Source: JAEUMY01 sp031394355 (lineage in GTDB: Bacteria > Pseudomonadota > Gammaproteobacteria > Burkholderiales > Usitatibacteraceae). Taken from it: a stretch of DNA of 64,000 nt. Under the pieces are notes generated by a model, which was not told where the DNA came from, ran no database searches, and saw nothing but the letters and a program-made list of their open reading frames with translations. The stretch spans positions 8,510 to 72,509 of the forward strand of contig JANNSU010000075.1 in assembly GCA_031394355.1 (NCBI GenBank), read 5' to 3'. Each line of letters begins with the position of its first letter. Position 1 is the stretch's first letter. A program made the position numbers and the translations under genes. Shown here one piece after another: positions 32,382 through 40,979 of the stretch.

Positions 32382-32804
32382 ATGTTCAATCCCTCGCGTG
32401 AAGAAGTCCGGCGTTTCCTGATGGAGGCTTGGCGGAAACGCCGTGAATCCCTTCCCGCCACGCCGCTTGAAACGGTGGCGGGCGATATCATTGCCGCGCA
32501 TCCCGAGTATCACGCGCTGCTTGGCGCTGACGAGAAGGCACTGGCACGTGAGTGGCTGCCCGAAGATGGGGAGACCAATCCTTTCCTGCACCTGTCGATG
32601 CATCTGTCCATTCGCGAGCAGGTGTCCATCGACCAACCCGCCGGCGTTGCAGCACACCATGCGAGATTGTCCGGGACGACAGGCTCCGCATTGGAAGCAG
32701 AACACCTGATGATGGATTGTCTTGGCGAGATGATCTGGCAGGCGCAGCGGCACCATACCCAGCCAGATCCGGCGATCTACCTGGCCTGCCTGGAGAGGAG
32801 ATGA
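32382..32804 (+). CDS. DUF1841 family protein
   Basis: A 140-residue cytosolic protein starting MFNPSREEVRRF at 32382. It has HPEYH and NPFLHLSMHLSIREQ, hallmarks of DUF1841, and a C-terminal EAEHLMMDCLGEMIWQAQR. The function of the family is unknown. It is widespread in betaproteobacteria. Its many His and Glu residues could form a metal site. It lies 43 bases after the porin gene and is followed by a terminator. Confidence 0.88.
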   Translation: MFNPSREEVRRFLMEAWRKRRESLPATPLETVAGDIIAAHPEYHALLGADEKALAREWLPEDGETNPFLHLSMHLSIREQVSIDQPAGVAAHHARLSGTTGSALEAEHLMMDCLGEMIWQAQRHHTQPDPAIYLACLERR

Positions 32805-32902
32805 CGGACGGTCATCGGGTTGCGATCACAAGGTAAAGCCAGCAAGACCCTGCTCCCGCGTACCGTGAAGCGGTCCGCAGATCATTTTTGGGTTCACCAA
32901 AC

Positions 32903-32929
32903 AAAAAGCCCGGCAATTGTCGGGCTTTT
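32903..32929. terminator. Bidirectional intrinsic terminator
   Basis: AAAAGCCCG and CGGGCTTTT form a hairpin with A- and T-runs at both ends, between convergent genes (DUF1841 on the left, cytochrome c on the right). It should stop transcription from both sides. Confidence 0.88.
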
Positions 32930-32951
32930 CTCTAATGGGCCAGCACACCGA

Positions 32952-33284
32952 TCAATACTTGTGATCGAGGCCCTTTTGGCTTGCATAAAACGCAGCGAGA
33001 TCAGCCATCTGCTGGCGCGAGAGTGTCGCGGCGAAACCACCCATGATTGCGTTCTTGCGCTGCTTGGATTTGTACTGCGAGAGCGCGTTGTACAGATAGT
33101 CGGCATGTTGCCCGGCGAGGCGCGGGAATTCTGCGGACTTGCTATTGCCGTCCTCACCATGACAGGCTGCACAGGTGGTGGAGTCGGCCTTGCCTTTGAC
33201 CGGATCACCCTTCGGCATGGCGGTGGCATTTGCGCCGCAGGCGAAACTTGCAAGCAAGGCGGTCAAGAGAATTGTGCGCATCAT
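32952..33284 (-). CDS. Periplasmic cytochrome c (c553-like)
   Basis: A 110-residue exported class I cytochrome. The signal peptide ends ANATA. One heme motif, CAACHGEDGNS, is followed by FPRLAGQHADYL and a Met-containing IMGGFAATL segment that likely gives the axial Met. This is the c553/c4-half type. It sits 16 bases downstream of another cytochrome c gene on the same strand, and the two form an operon. Likely a soluble electron carrier to oxidases. Confidence 0.92.
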   Translation of the reverse strand: MMRTILLTALLASFACGANATAMPKGDPVKGKADSTTCAACHGEDGNSKSAEFPRLAGQHADYLYNALSQYKSKQRKNAIMGGFAATLSRQQMADLAAFYASQKGLDHKY

Positions 33285-33300
33285 CGTTCTGTTCCCTGAA

Positions 33301-33729
33301 TTATTTTTTGTCGGCTGCGTAATAAGCGGCGATGTCGGCCATGTCTTTTTCCGACAGCAACGTGGCCTGGGCCTTCATCGTTTCGTTGAAGCGCTCGCCA
33401 GCCTTGTAAGACTTGAGTGCTGCGACGATGTAGGCGGCATGCTGACCGCCGAGCTTGGGCACTTTGTACACATCAGGATAAGCGACCTTCGTACCACCAA
33501 GGCCGTGGCAACCGGTGCAGGCAAACGCCTTGGCCTTGCCCGCGGCAGGGTCACCCGCTTGCGCTGCGGCAGGGAGGCAGAACGCCGAGATGGCCAGCAG
33601 CAGGAGGGTTGCTGACAGTTGTGACAGTTGGCGCGTCTGATTCGTGAACGATTTCATGTTTTTGGTCAGTGTGCGTGGCCACGTCGCGGGATGCCGGGCC
33701 GGATTGTTGAGCGTCTGGTTCAGACTCAT
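33301..33729 (-). CDS. Periplasmic cytochrome c
   Basis: A monoheme class I cytochrome with CTGCHGLGG, then VPKLGGQHAAYIV and a C-terminal ADIAAYYA helix, close to its neighbour. The start at 33729 (142 residues) has GAGGAG seven bases upstream but gives a long n-region before the signal helix. An ATG at 33657 would give a more normal signal peptide but lacks a ribosome site. Its heme-binding half resembles c4/c553. It probably transfers electrons in the periplasm. Confidence 0.88.
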   Translation of the reverse strand: MSLNQTLNNPARHPATWPRTLTKNMKSFTNQTRQLSQLSATLLLLAISAFCLPAAAQAGDPAAGKAKAFACTGCHGLGGTKVAYPDVYKVPKLGGQHAAYIVAALKSYKAGERFNETMKAQATLLSEKDMADIAAYYAADKK

Positions 33730-33752
33730 GCGGCGACTCCTCAACGGCGCAA

Positions 33753-33766
33753 AGTATAACATGCAC
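33753..33766 (-). promoter_or_regulatory. Candidate extended -10 promoter of the cytochrome pair
   Basis: On the minus strand, TGTTATACT forms an extended -10 element about 24 bases before the start codon at 33729. No good -35 is visible, which extended -10 promoters can tolerate. Confidence 0.4.
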
Positions 33767-33797
33767 CCCCGTGCGGTTTGCACAGGCTCGGGCGCAT

Positions 33798-34514
33798 TCA
33801 AACGTCCTGTGGTGATCCCTGAAATTGTTTCCAGACCGCCTTGCCGCCGCTGGCCTTGTCGATGGACTCGACTTGCGCCGCATGCTGCTGCATTTCTTCA
33901 GCCGTAGCCCGAAGGACCGTGAGCCGGGCTGGCCGTTCAGTGCGAATATTCGCCAGCGCGTCTCCGCCTGAACCCGAGTCGTTGCTGATGGCTAGACTGT
34001 CCTGGCCGCGGGTCAGGGCCATGTAGACCTCGCCCAGCAGCCGGGCATCCAGGAGCGCACCGTGAAGGACGCGCGCGGAGCGATCAACCTGATATCGCTC
34101 ACACAACGCATCCAGCGAATTCTTCTTTCCCGGATGCAGCTCCCGCGCCATGAGGAGCGTATCCGTCACAGTGCAGAAGGTTGCCACCATCGGCCTGCCG
34201 ATCTTCTCCAGCTCCGCATTGAGGAAGCCAACATCGAAGGCCGCGTTGTGGATGATCAGCTCGGCACCTGACACGAAGTCGATGAAGGCGTCGGCAATGT
34301 CGGCGAACTTCGGCTTGTCCACAAGCTGGTCCAACGTGATGCCGTGTACGCCGGTGGCAGCCTCGTCAATCTCCCGCTCCGGATTGACGTAGTGATGGAA
34401 GTCGCGGTCGGTAAACCGGCGCTGCTGCATCTCCAGGCAGGCGATTTCGATGATCCGATGACCCTGCCGCGGGTCGAGGCCGGTGGTTTCCGTGTCGAGC
34501 AGGATCTGCCTCAT
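33798..34514 (-). CDS. dnaQ: DNA polymerase III epsilon subunit (proofreading exonuclease)
   Basis: A 238-residue 3'-5' exonuclease that proofreads replication. The Exo I motif LLDTETTGLD is at residues 5-14, Exo II is in HNAAFDVGFL and Exo III in HGALLDARLL. The C-terminal tail binds the polymerase alpha subunit. The start overlaps the rnhA stop by four bases. This order is usual in betaproteobacteria. The iterated palindrome at 33942 lies in the flexible tail, read as ANIR. Confidence 0.95.
   Translation of the reverse strand: MRQILLDTETTGLDPRQGHRIIEIACLEMQQRRFTDRDFHHYVNPEREIDEAATGVHGITLDQLVDKPKFADIADAFIDFVSGAELIIHNAAFDVGFLNAELEKIGRPMVATFCTVTDTLLMARELHPGKKNSLDALCERYQVDRSARVLHGALLDARLLGEVYMALTRGQDSLAISNDSGSGGDALANIRTERPARLTVLRATAEEMQQHAAQVESIDKASGGKAVWKQFQGSPQDV
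33942..33953. repeat. Iterated palindrome copy 12
   Basis: GCGAATATTCGC inside dnaQ, read as A-N-I-R on the minus strand. Confidence 0.95.
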
Positions 34515-34954
34515 CTGTTTGCTCCCGACGACTCTGTCACACCGCGATTGGCAAGCTCATCCGCGCGTTCATTGCCGTCGTGGCCGGCATGCCCCTTCAC
34601 CCAACGCCAGTCCACCCGATGCTTCGACGATACGGCTTCCAGTCGGCGCCAGAGATCGGCGTTCTTGACCGGCTTCTTGTCTGCCGTTTTCCAGGCCCTC
34701 GCCTTCCAGGCGTGAATCCATTCGGTAATGCCCTTCTGGACATACTGCGAATCGGTATGCAGGACAACGTCGCATGGTCGGGTCAATGCCGACAACGCCT
34801 CGATGACGGCCAGAAGCTCCATACGGTTGTTGGTGGTGTCAGGCTCGCCACCAAACAGTTCTTTTTCCTCGGTGCCAAAGCGCAGCAAGGCACCCCAGCC
34901 ACCGGGACCGGGATTGCCCTTGCAGGACCCGTCGGTGAAAATTTCTACGGACAT
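34511..34954 (-). CDS. rnhA: Ribonuclease HI
   Basis: A 147-residue enzyme that cuts RNA in RNA-DNA hybrids. The catalytic acids are seen in IFTDGSCKGNPGPGGWG, NNRMELLAVI, LHTDSQYV and the final NERADELAN. Length is typical. It lies directly after the methyltransferase gene with no gap and overlaps dnaQ by four bases, so all three are co-transcribed. Confidence 0.96.
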   Translation of the reverse strand: MSVEIFTDGSCKGNPGPGGWGALLRFGTEEKELFGGEPDTTNNRMELLAVIEALSALTRPCDVVLHTDSQYVQKGITEWIHAWKARAWKTADKKPVKNADLWRRLEAVSSKHRVDWRWVKGHAGHDGNERADELANRGVTESSGANR

Positions 34955-35719
34955 TTACTTGATCAGTGTGAGATGGGAGGAGGTGCGCGCCGCGCCCTGG
35001 CCGGTTCTGCCCTGTCGGGCGGCGGTCGCAAACTTGCGTTCTGTCTTTCGCTGGCTCCAGGCGGGTGTGATGATACGCATGCCGCGTACGCGCTTGATGG
35101 CCTGCAACATGTAGACGCCGCCGGACACGCCCCACCAGCGATCGCCAACGGGATCCATGAACCCAAAACGACGGCGCCATTTCTCCGATCGAATGGGCGG
35201 CGCATAACAGGCGAGGTGCGCATCCGCCACGTCGAATCCCAGGAGTGAGAGCCAGTCCTTGATGCGGATAAGCGACACGAAGCGACCGTCCCACGGCACG
35301 GCATCCGCCCGGCCCAGTGCACGTCTCACACCGAACAGGCTCCATGGATTGAAGCCGATGATGATGAGCCGACCCTCCGGAATCATGACGCGGTCAATCT
35401 CGCGGAGGATGTCGTGCGGGTCCTCTGCAAACTCCAGCACATGCGGGAGTACGGCCAGATCGACGGTGTGGGTGGCAATGGGCAGCTCGGCAAACCGGGC
35501 AGGAAGGTCCGCGCCCCTCGATGGATCAATGCGATAGCGATGCGCGATGCGCGACTCCCGCAGCAGATCCACTTGCGGGAGGCCCAACTGCAGGGCGTAG
35601 TAGCCAAAGATATCCGGTGTGATCTCATCCAGCCAGGCCTGTTCCCGACCGAGCACATACCCGCCCAAAGGGGTGTCCATCCAGTCATGTAAACTTACAG
35701 GCTTCGTCCGGGCGTCCAT
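34955..35719 (-). CDS. SAM-dependent methyltransferase of the gloB-rnhA locus
   Basis: A 254-residue class I methyltransferase. The SAM-binding region is unusually short of the GxGxG motif. The HTVDLAVLPHVLEFAEDPHDIL segment and the IIIGFNPWSLFGVRRAL block are typical of this conserved locus. Proteins like this sit between gloB and rnhA across proteobacteria; the substrate is not established. It reads divergently from gloB, with a 38-base gap. Confidence 0.85.
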   Translation of the reverse strand: MDARTKPVSLHDWMDTPLGGYVLGREQAWLDEITPDIFGYYALQLGLPQVDLLRESRIAHRYRIDPSRGADLPARFAELPIATHTVDLAVLPHVLEFAEDPHDILREIDRVMIPEGRLIIIGFNPWSLFGVRRALGRADAVPWDGRFVSLIRIKDWLSLLGFDVADAHLACYAPPIRSEKWRRRFGFMDPVGDRWWGVSGGVYMLQAIKRVRGMRIITPAWSQRKTERKFATAARQGRTGQGAARTSSHLTLIK

Positions 35720-35757
35720 GCAGTGTTACCCATCACTTTCTCAGTTCAGTTCCTGCC

Positions 35758-36540
35758 GTGAGTTTGCCACACACCCGTCTGCACATCACGCCCGTTCCGG
35801 CGTTTTCTGACAACTATTTGTGGCTTTTGCACAACGACCGTCACGCTGTCGTGGTGGATCCCGGCGATGCCCGCCCGGTGGACGCCATGCTGGACCGGCT
35901 TGGCCTATCCCTGGTCGCGATACTGATCACCCACCATCACGGTGACCACGTAGGCGGATTGAACGCACTCTTGTCCCGGCGCCCGGTACCGGTGTACGGC
36001 CCGGCCGGCGAGGACATCGCTGGTGTAGAGCGGCACCTGAATGAAGGCGATGACGTCATCATTCCCGAACTGGGGGCCAGCTTTCGCGTGCTTGACGTGC
36101 CTGGACACACAAGCGGGCACATCGCGTATCTGGGGCATGGCCTGCTGTTCTGCGGCGATACGCTCTTTGCCTGCGGCTGCGGGCGGCTGTTTGAAGGCAC
36201 ACCCGAGCAGATGACCGCATCGCTCGCCAAGCTGGCTGCGCTCCCGGGTGACACCCGCGTCTTCTGCGCGCATGAGTACACGCTTGCGAATATTCGCTTC
36301 GCTGAAGCGGTGGAACCGGACAACGCCGCACTGCTTGCGCGGAAGGTCATTGAAGAAGCGAAGCGAACACGAGGTGAGCCCACCGTGCCCACCACCATCG
36401 CCGCCGAACTCGCGACCAATCCATTCCTGCGCTGGGACAGCCCGACCGTGAAGGCCAGCGCAGAGCGCCACGCCGGCCATGCGCTCGACGAGCCTGCCGC
36501 GATTTTCGCCTCGCTGCGCGAATGGAAAAACCACTTCTGA
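35758..36540 (+). CDS. gloB: Hydroxyacylglutathione hydrolase (glyoxalase II)
   Basis: A 260-residue metallo-beta-lactamase-fold enzyme that hydrolyses S-lactoylglutathione to lactate and glutathione in methylglyoxal detoxification. The metal motif THHHGDH is at residues 58-64. Further ligands are in DVPGHTSGHIAY, FCGDTLFACGCGRLFEG and FCAHEYT. The start is a GTG at 35758, the only start giving the usual N terminus. The iterated palindrome at 36286 encodes ANIR within the conserved LANIRFAEAV segment. Confidence 0.95.
   Translation: MSLPHTRLHITPVPAFSDNYLWLLHNDRHAVVVDPGDARPVDAMLDRLGLSLVAILITHHHGDHVGGLNALLSRRPVPVYGPAGEDIAGVERHLNEGDDVIIPELGASFRVLDVPGHTSGHIAYLGHGLLFCGDTLFACGCGRLFEGTPEQMTASLAKLAALPGDTRVFCAHEYTLANIRFAEAVEPDNAALLARKVIEEAKRTRGEPTVPTTIAAELATNPFLRWDSPTVKASAERHAGHALDEPAAIFASLREWKNHF
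36286..36297. repeat. Iterated palindrome copy 13
   Basis: GCGAATATTCGC inside gloB, read as A-N-I-R. Confidence 0.95.
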
Positions 36541-36575
36541 TCGAATTTGACACGACAAGCATGAAGGAGACTGAC

Positions 36576-38618
36576 ATGACACTGTTGCGCAAGCCGCTCG
36601 CCCTGCTCACGACCACGGCACTAGCACTGGCCGCCCTCCCCGCATCGGCAATCTCGCTGTCGGACATCGACAAGTCTGCCAATCGCTGCGAGAACTTCTA
36701 TGCGTATGCGACCGGCAACTGGCAGAAGAACAACCCCATCCCCGCTGATCGTGCTCGGTGGGGTGCATTCAATGAAATCGAGGAACGCAACACGCAGTTG
36801 CTGAAGGAACTTCTTGAGACGTTGGACAAGGGGCGTCGCGCCAGAACGCCCGCAGAGGAGCAGGTACTGGCCTTCTACAAGTCGGGCATGGACGAGGCGA
36901 CCATCGAAAGCGCGGGGCTGAAACCCATCGCAAGCGATCTCAAGCGTATCGACAGCATTGCCAATGCCAAGGACATCAGTATCGTACTGGCCTGGCTGCA
37001 GAAGTCCGGGCCGAGTCCCACTCGGCGTGGTCCGCAGCCGGTGGGCTTTACCTACAGCGTGCGACAGGACGCCAAGAACAGTCTGGTCTATCTCAGCTAT
37101 TTCGCCCAGGGTGGGCTGGGTCTGCCGGAGCGCGACTACTACCTCAAGACCGACGAGCGATCGCTGAAGCTGCTGCAGGCCTATGAAGCGCATGTTGGCC
37201 GCATGCTGGTGCTGCTCGGTACCGACCCCGCCACAGCCAAGGCCGATGCGGCCAAGGTTCTCTCGCTGGAAACACGTCTGGCAAACGCGCACATGACCGC
37301 CGTCGAACGCCGCGACCCGGACAAGACCTACAACAAGAAGACCATGGCCGAGTTCCGGGCCATGACCCCCTCGATTGACTGGCCCGCCTGGTACGCCGAA
37401 ATTGGCCTTTCCCTGCCGGCGGAGCTGTCGGTAGCCCAGCCCAAGTATTTCGAGGCACTCTCCGCAGCAATGAAGGATTTGCCCGCTACGGACTGGAAGC
37501 CGTATCTGCGATTCCACCTCGCAAATGCCTGGGCCACGCATCTGCCCAAGGCCTTTGTTGAGGAAAATTTTGCACTGCGCGGCAAGCTCCTCTCCGGCAG
37601 CGAGGTCAACATGCCCCGCTGGAAGCGGGTCATCGACAGCACTGATCAGGAGATCGGCCACCTGCTGGGCCAGCTCTTCGTGGCGCGCGCCTATCCGCCG
37701 GAAGCCAAGGCCAAGATGGACGACATGATCGTCAACGTCAAGGCTGCCATGCGCGACAGCATCAACAATCTGGCGTGGATGGGGCCGGATACGCGGAAGC
37801 AAGCATTGCGCAAGCTGGATGCCATCGTCTGGAAAATTGGCTACCCGGAAGTCTGGCGCGACTACCCCGGCCTCAAGCTGCAACCGGACCAGTACCTCGA
37901 CAACACGCGTCAAGCCGCGCTGATCAACTTCAAGTACCGCAACGACCGCATCGGCAAGCCGGTCGAGCGCAAGGAGTGGGGCATGACGCCGCCGACGGTC
38001 AATGCCTACTACAGCCCGGGACTGAACGAGATTGTCTTCCCCGCAGGCATCCTGCAGCCACCCTTCTTCGACGCGAAGAAAGATGACGCCACCAACTACG
38101 GTGGCATCGGCATGGTGATCGGACACGAGATCACCCATGGCTTCGACGACAACGGCCGCAAGTACGATGCCGATGGCAACCTGAAATCCTGGTGGAGCAA
38201 GGAAGATGAGGAACGCTTCTTGAAGCGGGTCAGCATGATTCAGGATCAGTACAGCGCCTACAAGCCACTGCCGGACCTGAATGCCAATGGCAAGCTCACC
38301 ACGGGCGAGAACATTGCTGATCTGGGTGGCCTCAATATTGCGTTCAATGCATTTCGCCGCACGCCACAGGCCAAGGCTGCCGGCGCACTCGACGGCTACA
38401 CGCCCGAACAGCGGTTTTTTCTGTCCTATGGTCAGATCTGGCGCTCCCAATACCGGGTGGAGCAGATGCGCCTGCAGATCGCCACGGGCAATCACTCATT
38501 GCCGCAATACCGCGTGATGGGGCCACTGGCAAACTTCACGCCGTTCTTCCAGTCGTTTTCCTGCCCTGCTGACAAATCGTTCGCGCGAAGTGATGCGGAC
38601 AGGATCGTGATCTGGTGA
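36576..38618 (+). CDS. M13 family zinc metallopeptidase (neprilysin/PepO-like)
   Basis: A 680-residue exported zinc endopeptidase. GAAGGAGA precedes the ATG at 36576. A signal peptide ends PASA. The N-terminal M13 domain is followed by the catalytic domain with VIGHEITHGFDDNG (HExxH near residue 518) and ENIADLGGLNIAF, which supplies the third zinc ligand. The protein ends RIVIW, the conserved tail. Such enzymes cut peptides in the periplasm or outside. The gene lies 35 bases after gloB. Confidence 0.95.
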   Translation: MTLLRKPLALLTTTALALAALPASAISLSDIDKSANRCENFYAYATGNWQKNNPIPADRARWGAFNEIEERNTQLLKELLETLDKGRRARTPAEEQVLAFYKSGMDEATIESAGLKPIASDLKRIDSIANAKDISIVLAWLQKSGPSPTRRGPQPVGFTYSVRQDAKNSLVYLSYFAQGGLGLPERDYYLKTDERSLKLLQAYEAHVGRMLVLLGTDPATAKADAAKVLSLETRLANAHMTAVERRDPDKTYNKKTMAEFRAMTPSIDWPAWYAEIGLSLPAELSVAQPKYFEALSAAMKDLPATDWKPYLRFHLANAWATHLPKAFVEENFALRGKLLSGSEVNMPRWKRVIDSTDQEIGHLLGQLFVARAYPPEAKAKMDDMIVNVKAAMRDSINNLAWMGPDTRKQALRKLDAIVWKIGYPEVWRDYPGLKLQPDQYLDNTRQAALINFKYRNDRIGKPVERKEWGMTPPTVNAYYSPGLNEIVFPAGILQPPFFDAKKDDATNYGGIGMVIGHEITHGFDDNGRKYDADGNLKSWWSKEDEERFLKRVSMIQDQYSAYKPLPDLNANGKLTTGENIADLGGLNIAFNAFRRTPQAKAAGALDGYTPEQRFFLSYGQIWRSQYRVEQMRLQIATGNHSLPQYRVMGPLANFTPFFQSFSCPADKSFARSDADRIVIW

Positions 38619-38623
38619 CTCTT

Positions 38624-38635
38624 GCGAATATTCGC
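38624..38635. repeat. Iterated palindrome copy 14
   Basis: GCGAATATTCGC five bases after the metallopeptidase stop. Confidence 0.95.
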
Positions 38636-38680
38636 AGCATGACCCGAGACTGCAACGCCTCGCGAGGCTCGGAAGACCTG

Positions 38681-38775
38681 CTCCCTCTCTCCTCGTGGGA
38701 GAGGGCTGGGGAGAGGGGGTTGTCCTCACAACGTGCCACCCTCTCCCCTACCCCTCTCCCATCAAGGGAGAGGGG
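38681..38775. repeat. CTCTCCC/GGGAGAGGG inverted repeats
   Basis: Two GAGAGGG-rich arms and their complements fill this stretch, the same family as 13966-14003. No gene is visible in 38619-38898. Confidence 0.65.
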
Positions 38776-38784
38776 TTCAGCATC

Positions 38785-38868
38785 CGTAGCCCGGATGCAA
38801 CGCAGTGGAATCCGGGGTTCGTACATGATCCACGATCCCGGATTCCGCGATGCTGCATCCGGGCTACG
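38785..38868. repeat. GTAGCCCGGATGCA inverted repeat
   Basis: CGTAGCCCGGATGCAACGCA and its near-complement TGCTGCATCCGGGCTACGG face each other across about 20 bases. It matches the element at 1-66. Confidence 0.75.
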
Positions 38869-38883
38869 GGACTGGTGCCCTTT

Positions 38884-38895
38884 GCGAATATTCGC
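38884..38895. repeat. Iterated palindrome copy 15, at a start codon
   Basis: GCGAATATTCGC ends three bases before the ATG of the GNAT gene, where a ribosome site would normally be. Confidence 0.95.
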
Positions 38896-38898
38896 ACC

Positions 38899-39405
38899 AT
38901 GAACTTCACCATCCAACCCGCCACACCCGCTGACGTGCCGGTCATCTTCGACCTCATCAAACAGCTCGCCGTCTATGAGAAGCTGGAGCACATGGTCGTC
39001 GGCAATGAGGCGATGCTGCATGACGCCCTCTTCGGCACCAAGCCCGTCTGTGAATGCGTGGTCGGACGCGAGGACGGCGTGCCGGTCGGCTTCGCACTCT
39101 ACTTCTCCACGTTCTCCACCTTCCTCACCAAACCTGGCCTGTACCTTGAAGACCTCTTCGTCGTGCCGGACAAGCGCGGCGCAGGCTATGGCAAAGCACT
39201 CTTGAAACATCTGGCTCAACTTGCGCAAGACCGTGGCTGCGGCCGCTTCGAATGGCGGGTGCTGGACTGGAATGAGCCGTCGATCAAGTTCTACGAATCC
39301 ATCGGCGGCGAAATCATGAAGGAGTGGTGGCTGGTGCGCATGACCGCCGATCGCATCGCTGCCTTTGCAAACCAAAGCAATGCAACCACAGATGAACACG
39401 GATGA
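38899..39405 (+). CDS. GNAT-family N-acetyltransferase
   Basis: A 168-residue acetyltransferase. The N terminus (IQPATPADVPVIFDLIKQLA) and the acetyl-CoA loop VVPDKRGAGYGKALLKHLA are typical, followed by WRVLDWNEPSIKFYESIGGE. It resembles diamine-type GNATs (SAT-like), but the substrate is unknown. There is no Shine-Dalgarno: the iterated palindrome occupies the space just before the ATG. The last residues, ATTDEHG, and the stop come from a dispersed repeat arm, as in bpt. Confidence 0.9.
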   Translation: MNFTIQPATPADVPVIFDLIKQLAVYEKLEHMVVGNEAMLHDALFGTKPVCECVVGREDGVPVGFALYFSTFSTFLTKPGLYLEDLFVVPDKRGAGYGKALLKHLAQLAQDRGCGRFEWRVLDWNEPSIKFYESIGGEIMKEWWLVRMTADRIAAFANQSNATTDEHG

Positions 39406-39470
39406 ACACAGATGACGGCCTGGTCTCATTTGTGCTCATCCTGCCTTTATCCGTGTTCATCTGTGTTCCG
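39384..39470. repeat. Long inverted repeat, GNAT-tldD spacer
   Basis: Arm 1 at 39384-39413 and arm 2 at 39429-39470 carry ACAGATGAACACGGATG units in opposite directions. Arm 1 includes the GNAT stop. GTTGACTTTC follows arm 2, as at 131-140. Confidence 0.85.
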
Positions 39471-39499
39471 CAGTTGACTTTCAACATCAGGAATGAACC

Positions 39500-40960
39500 A
39501 TGCTTGCCCAACTGAAAACCGACTTCAACGAAATCAAACCCGCAGTGGATTTCTGTTCGCTGCGCTATGTGGAAGAAATCAGCGAACAGCTTTCCGTGCG
39601 CCAGGACGTATCCGAGCCGCCACAGACCGCCTTCGACCGCGGTGCCATGATCACCGTGATGCACAAGGGTGGCATCGGCTACGCGGCCACGAGCGATCTG
39701 TCGCGCGCCGGGCTTGCTGCGGCGGCCGAACGCGCGCGCTACTGGGCGGAGCAGACAACTGGCCGCACGGTGGCGGACTACTCGAAGCTGACCAAGCCGC
39801 TAGCGGGCAAGGCGGCCTTTGCCAGCCAGGTTGCACAACCCATCTCGCAGCTTTCCAAGCGCGACAAGATGGACATCCTCATGCGGGAATCCTCGCAATG
39901 CAAAGTGGACCCGCGCATCGTCGATTGGGGCGTCGGACTCTGGACCACGCAGACCCATCAGCTCTACCTCACTGCTGACGGCGGCGAGATCGAACAGCAA
40001 TTCCAGTACGTCGTGCCGTCTCTGCATGTCACCGCATTCCACGAAGGTGAAACCCAGATCCGCTCCTGGGGCGGCCGCTACAACGGCTTTTGCCAGCAGG
40101 GCGGCATGGAGATTCTGGAGCGCGCGGGCTTCGCCGGCTGCGGGAAGCTGACGGCAGAAGAAGCGCTGCAACTGCTCACCGCACCCAACTGTCCTGCGGG
40201 TGTGATGGACATCATCCTCATGCCCGACCAGATGATGTTGCAGATTCACGAATCCATCGGCCATCCGCTGGAGCTGGACCGCATCTTGGGCGACGAGCGC
40301 AACTTCGCGGGCACCAGCTTTGTCACGCTCGACATGTTCGGCAGCTATCAATACGGATCAAACCTGCTCAACGTGACCTACGACCCGACGCGGCACGAGC
40401 AATTCGCCAGCTTCGGTTATGACGATGACGGCTTGAAAGCCGAACGCCAGTTCATCATCCAGGACGGCATGCTCAAGCGTCCGCTCGGTGGCGCCATCTC
40501 GCAAGGCCGTGTGGCGGCCGAGGGTCGTCCGATGGAAGGTGTGGCCACCACCCGCGCCTGTTCCTGGAATCGCGCGCCCATCGACCGCATGAGCAATCTC
40601 AACGTGGAAGCGGGCACGTCCACGCTGGACGAGATGATCGCCTCCATCGACAACGGCGTGCTCATGAAGACCAACAACTCCTGGTCCATCGACGACTCCC
40701 GCAACAAGTTCCAGTTCGGTTGCGAGTACGGCCAGCGGATCGAGAAGGGAAAACTCACCGGCGTGGTGAAGAACCCCAACTACCGCGGCATCTCCGCCAC
40801 GTTCTGGCGTTCGCTGTCCATGGTCGGCGGCCCGGACACGGTTGAAGTACAAGGCACACCGTACTGCGGCAAGGGAGAGCCCAATCAAGTCATCCGCGTG
40901 GGCCATGCATCGCCGGCCTGCAAGTTTTCCAACATCGATGTCTTTGGCGGAGAGGGCTGA
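39500..40960 (+). CDS. tldD: TldD-type metallopeptidase subunit
   Basis: A 486-residue member of the TldD/PmbA family, the catalytic half of a heterodimeric zinc protease. The zinc motif HESIGHPLELDRILG is clear near residue 250. The pair matures microcins and antitoxins and degrades unfolded peptides in the cytosol. The start is ATG 39500 behind a repeat-derived leader. The partner gene pmbA follows after a 161-base spacer. Confidence 0.92.
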   Translation: MLAQLKTDFNEIKPAVDFCSLRYVEEISEQLSVRQDVSEPPQTAFDRGAMITVMHKGGIGYAATSDLSRAGLAAAAERARYWAEQTTGRTVADYSKLTKPLAGKAAFASQVAQPISQLSKRDKMDILMRESSQCKVDPRIVDWGVGLWTTQTHQLYLTADGGEIEQQFQYVVPSLHVTAFHEGETQIRSWGGRYNGFCQQGGMEILERAGFAGCGKLTAEEALQLLTAPNCPAGVMDIILMPDQMMLQIHESIGHPLELDRILGDERNFAGTSFVTLDMFGSYQYGSNLLNVTYDPTRHEQFASFGYDDDGLKAERQFIIQDGMLKRPLGGAISQGRVAAEGRPMEGVATTRACSWNRAPIDRMSNLNVEAGTSTLDEMIASIDNGVLMKTNNSWSIDDSRNKFQFGCEYGQRIEKGKLTGVVKNPNYRGISATFWRSLSMVGGPDTVEVQGTPYCGKGEPNQVIRVGHASPACKFSNIDVFGGEG

Positions 40961-40979
40961 TCGCCTGCACCAAAGCGAT

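Noticed and set aside
36621..38495. A long antisense frame across the M13 peptidase gene
   Set aside because: Same GC-bias artefact; the plus strand encodes a complete metallopeptidase with all motifs.
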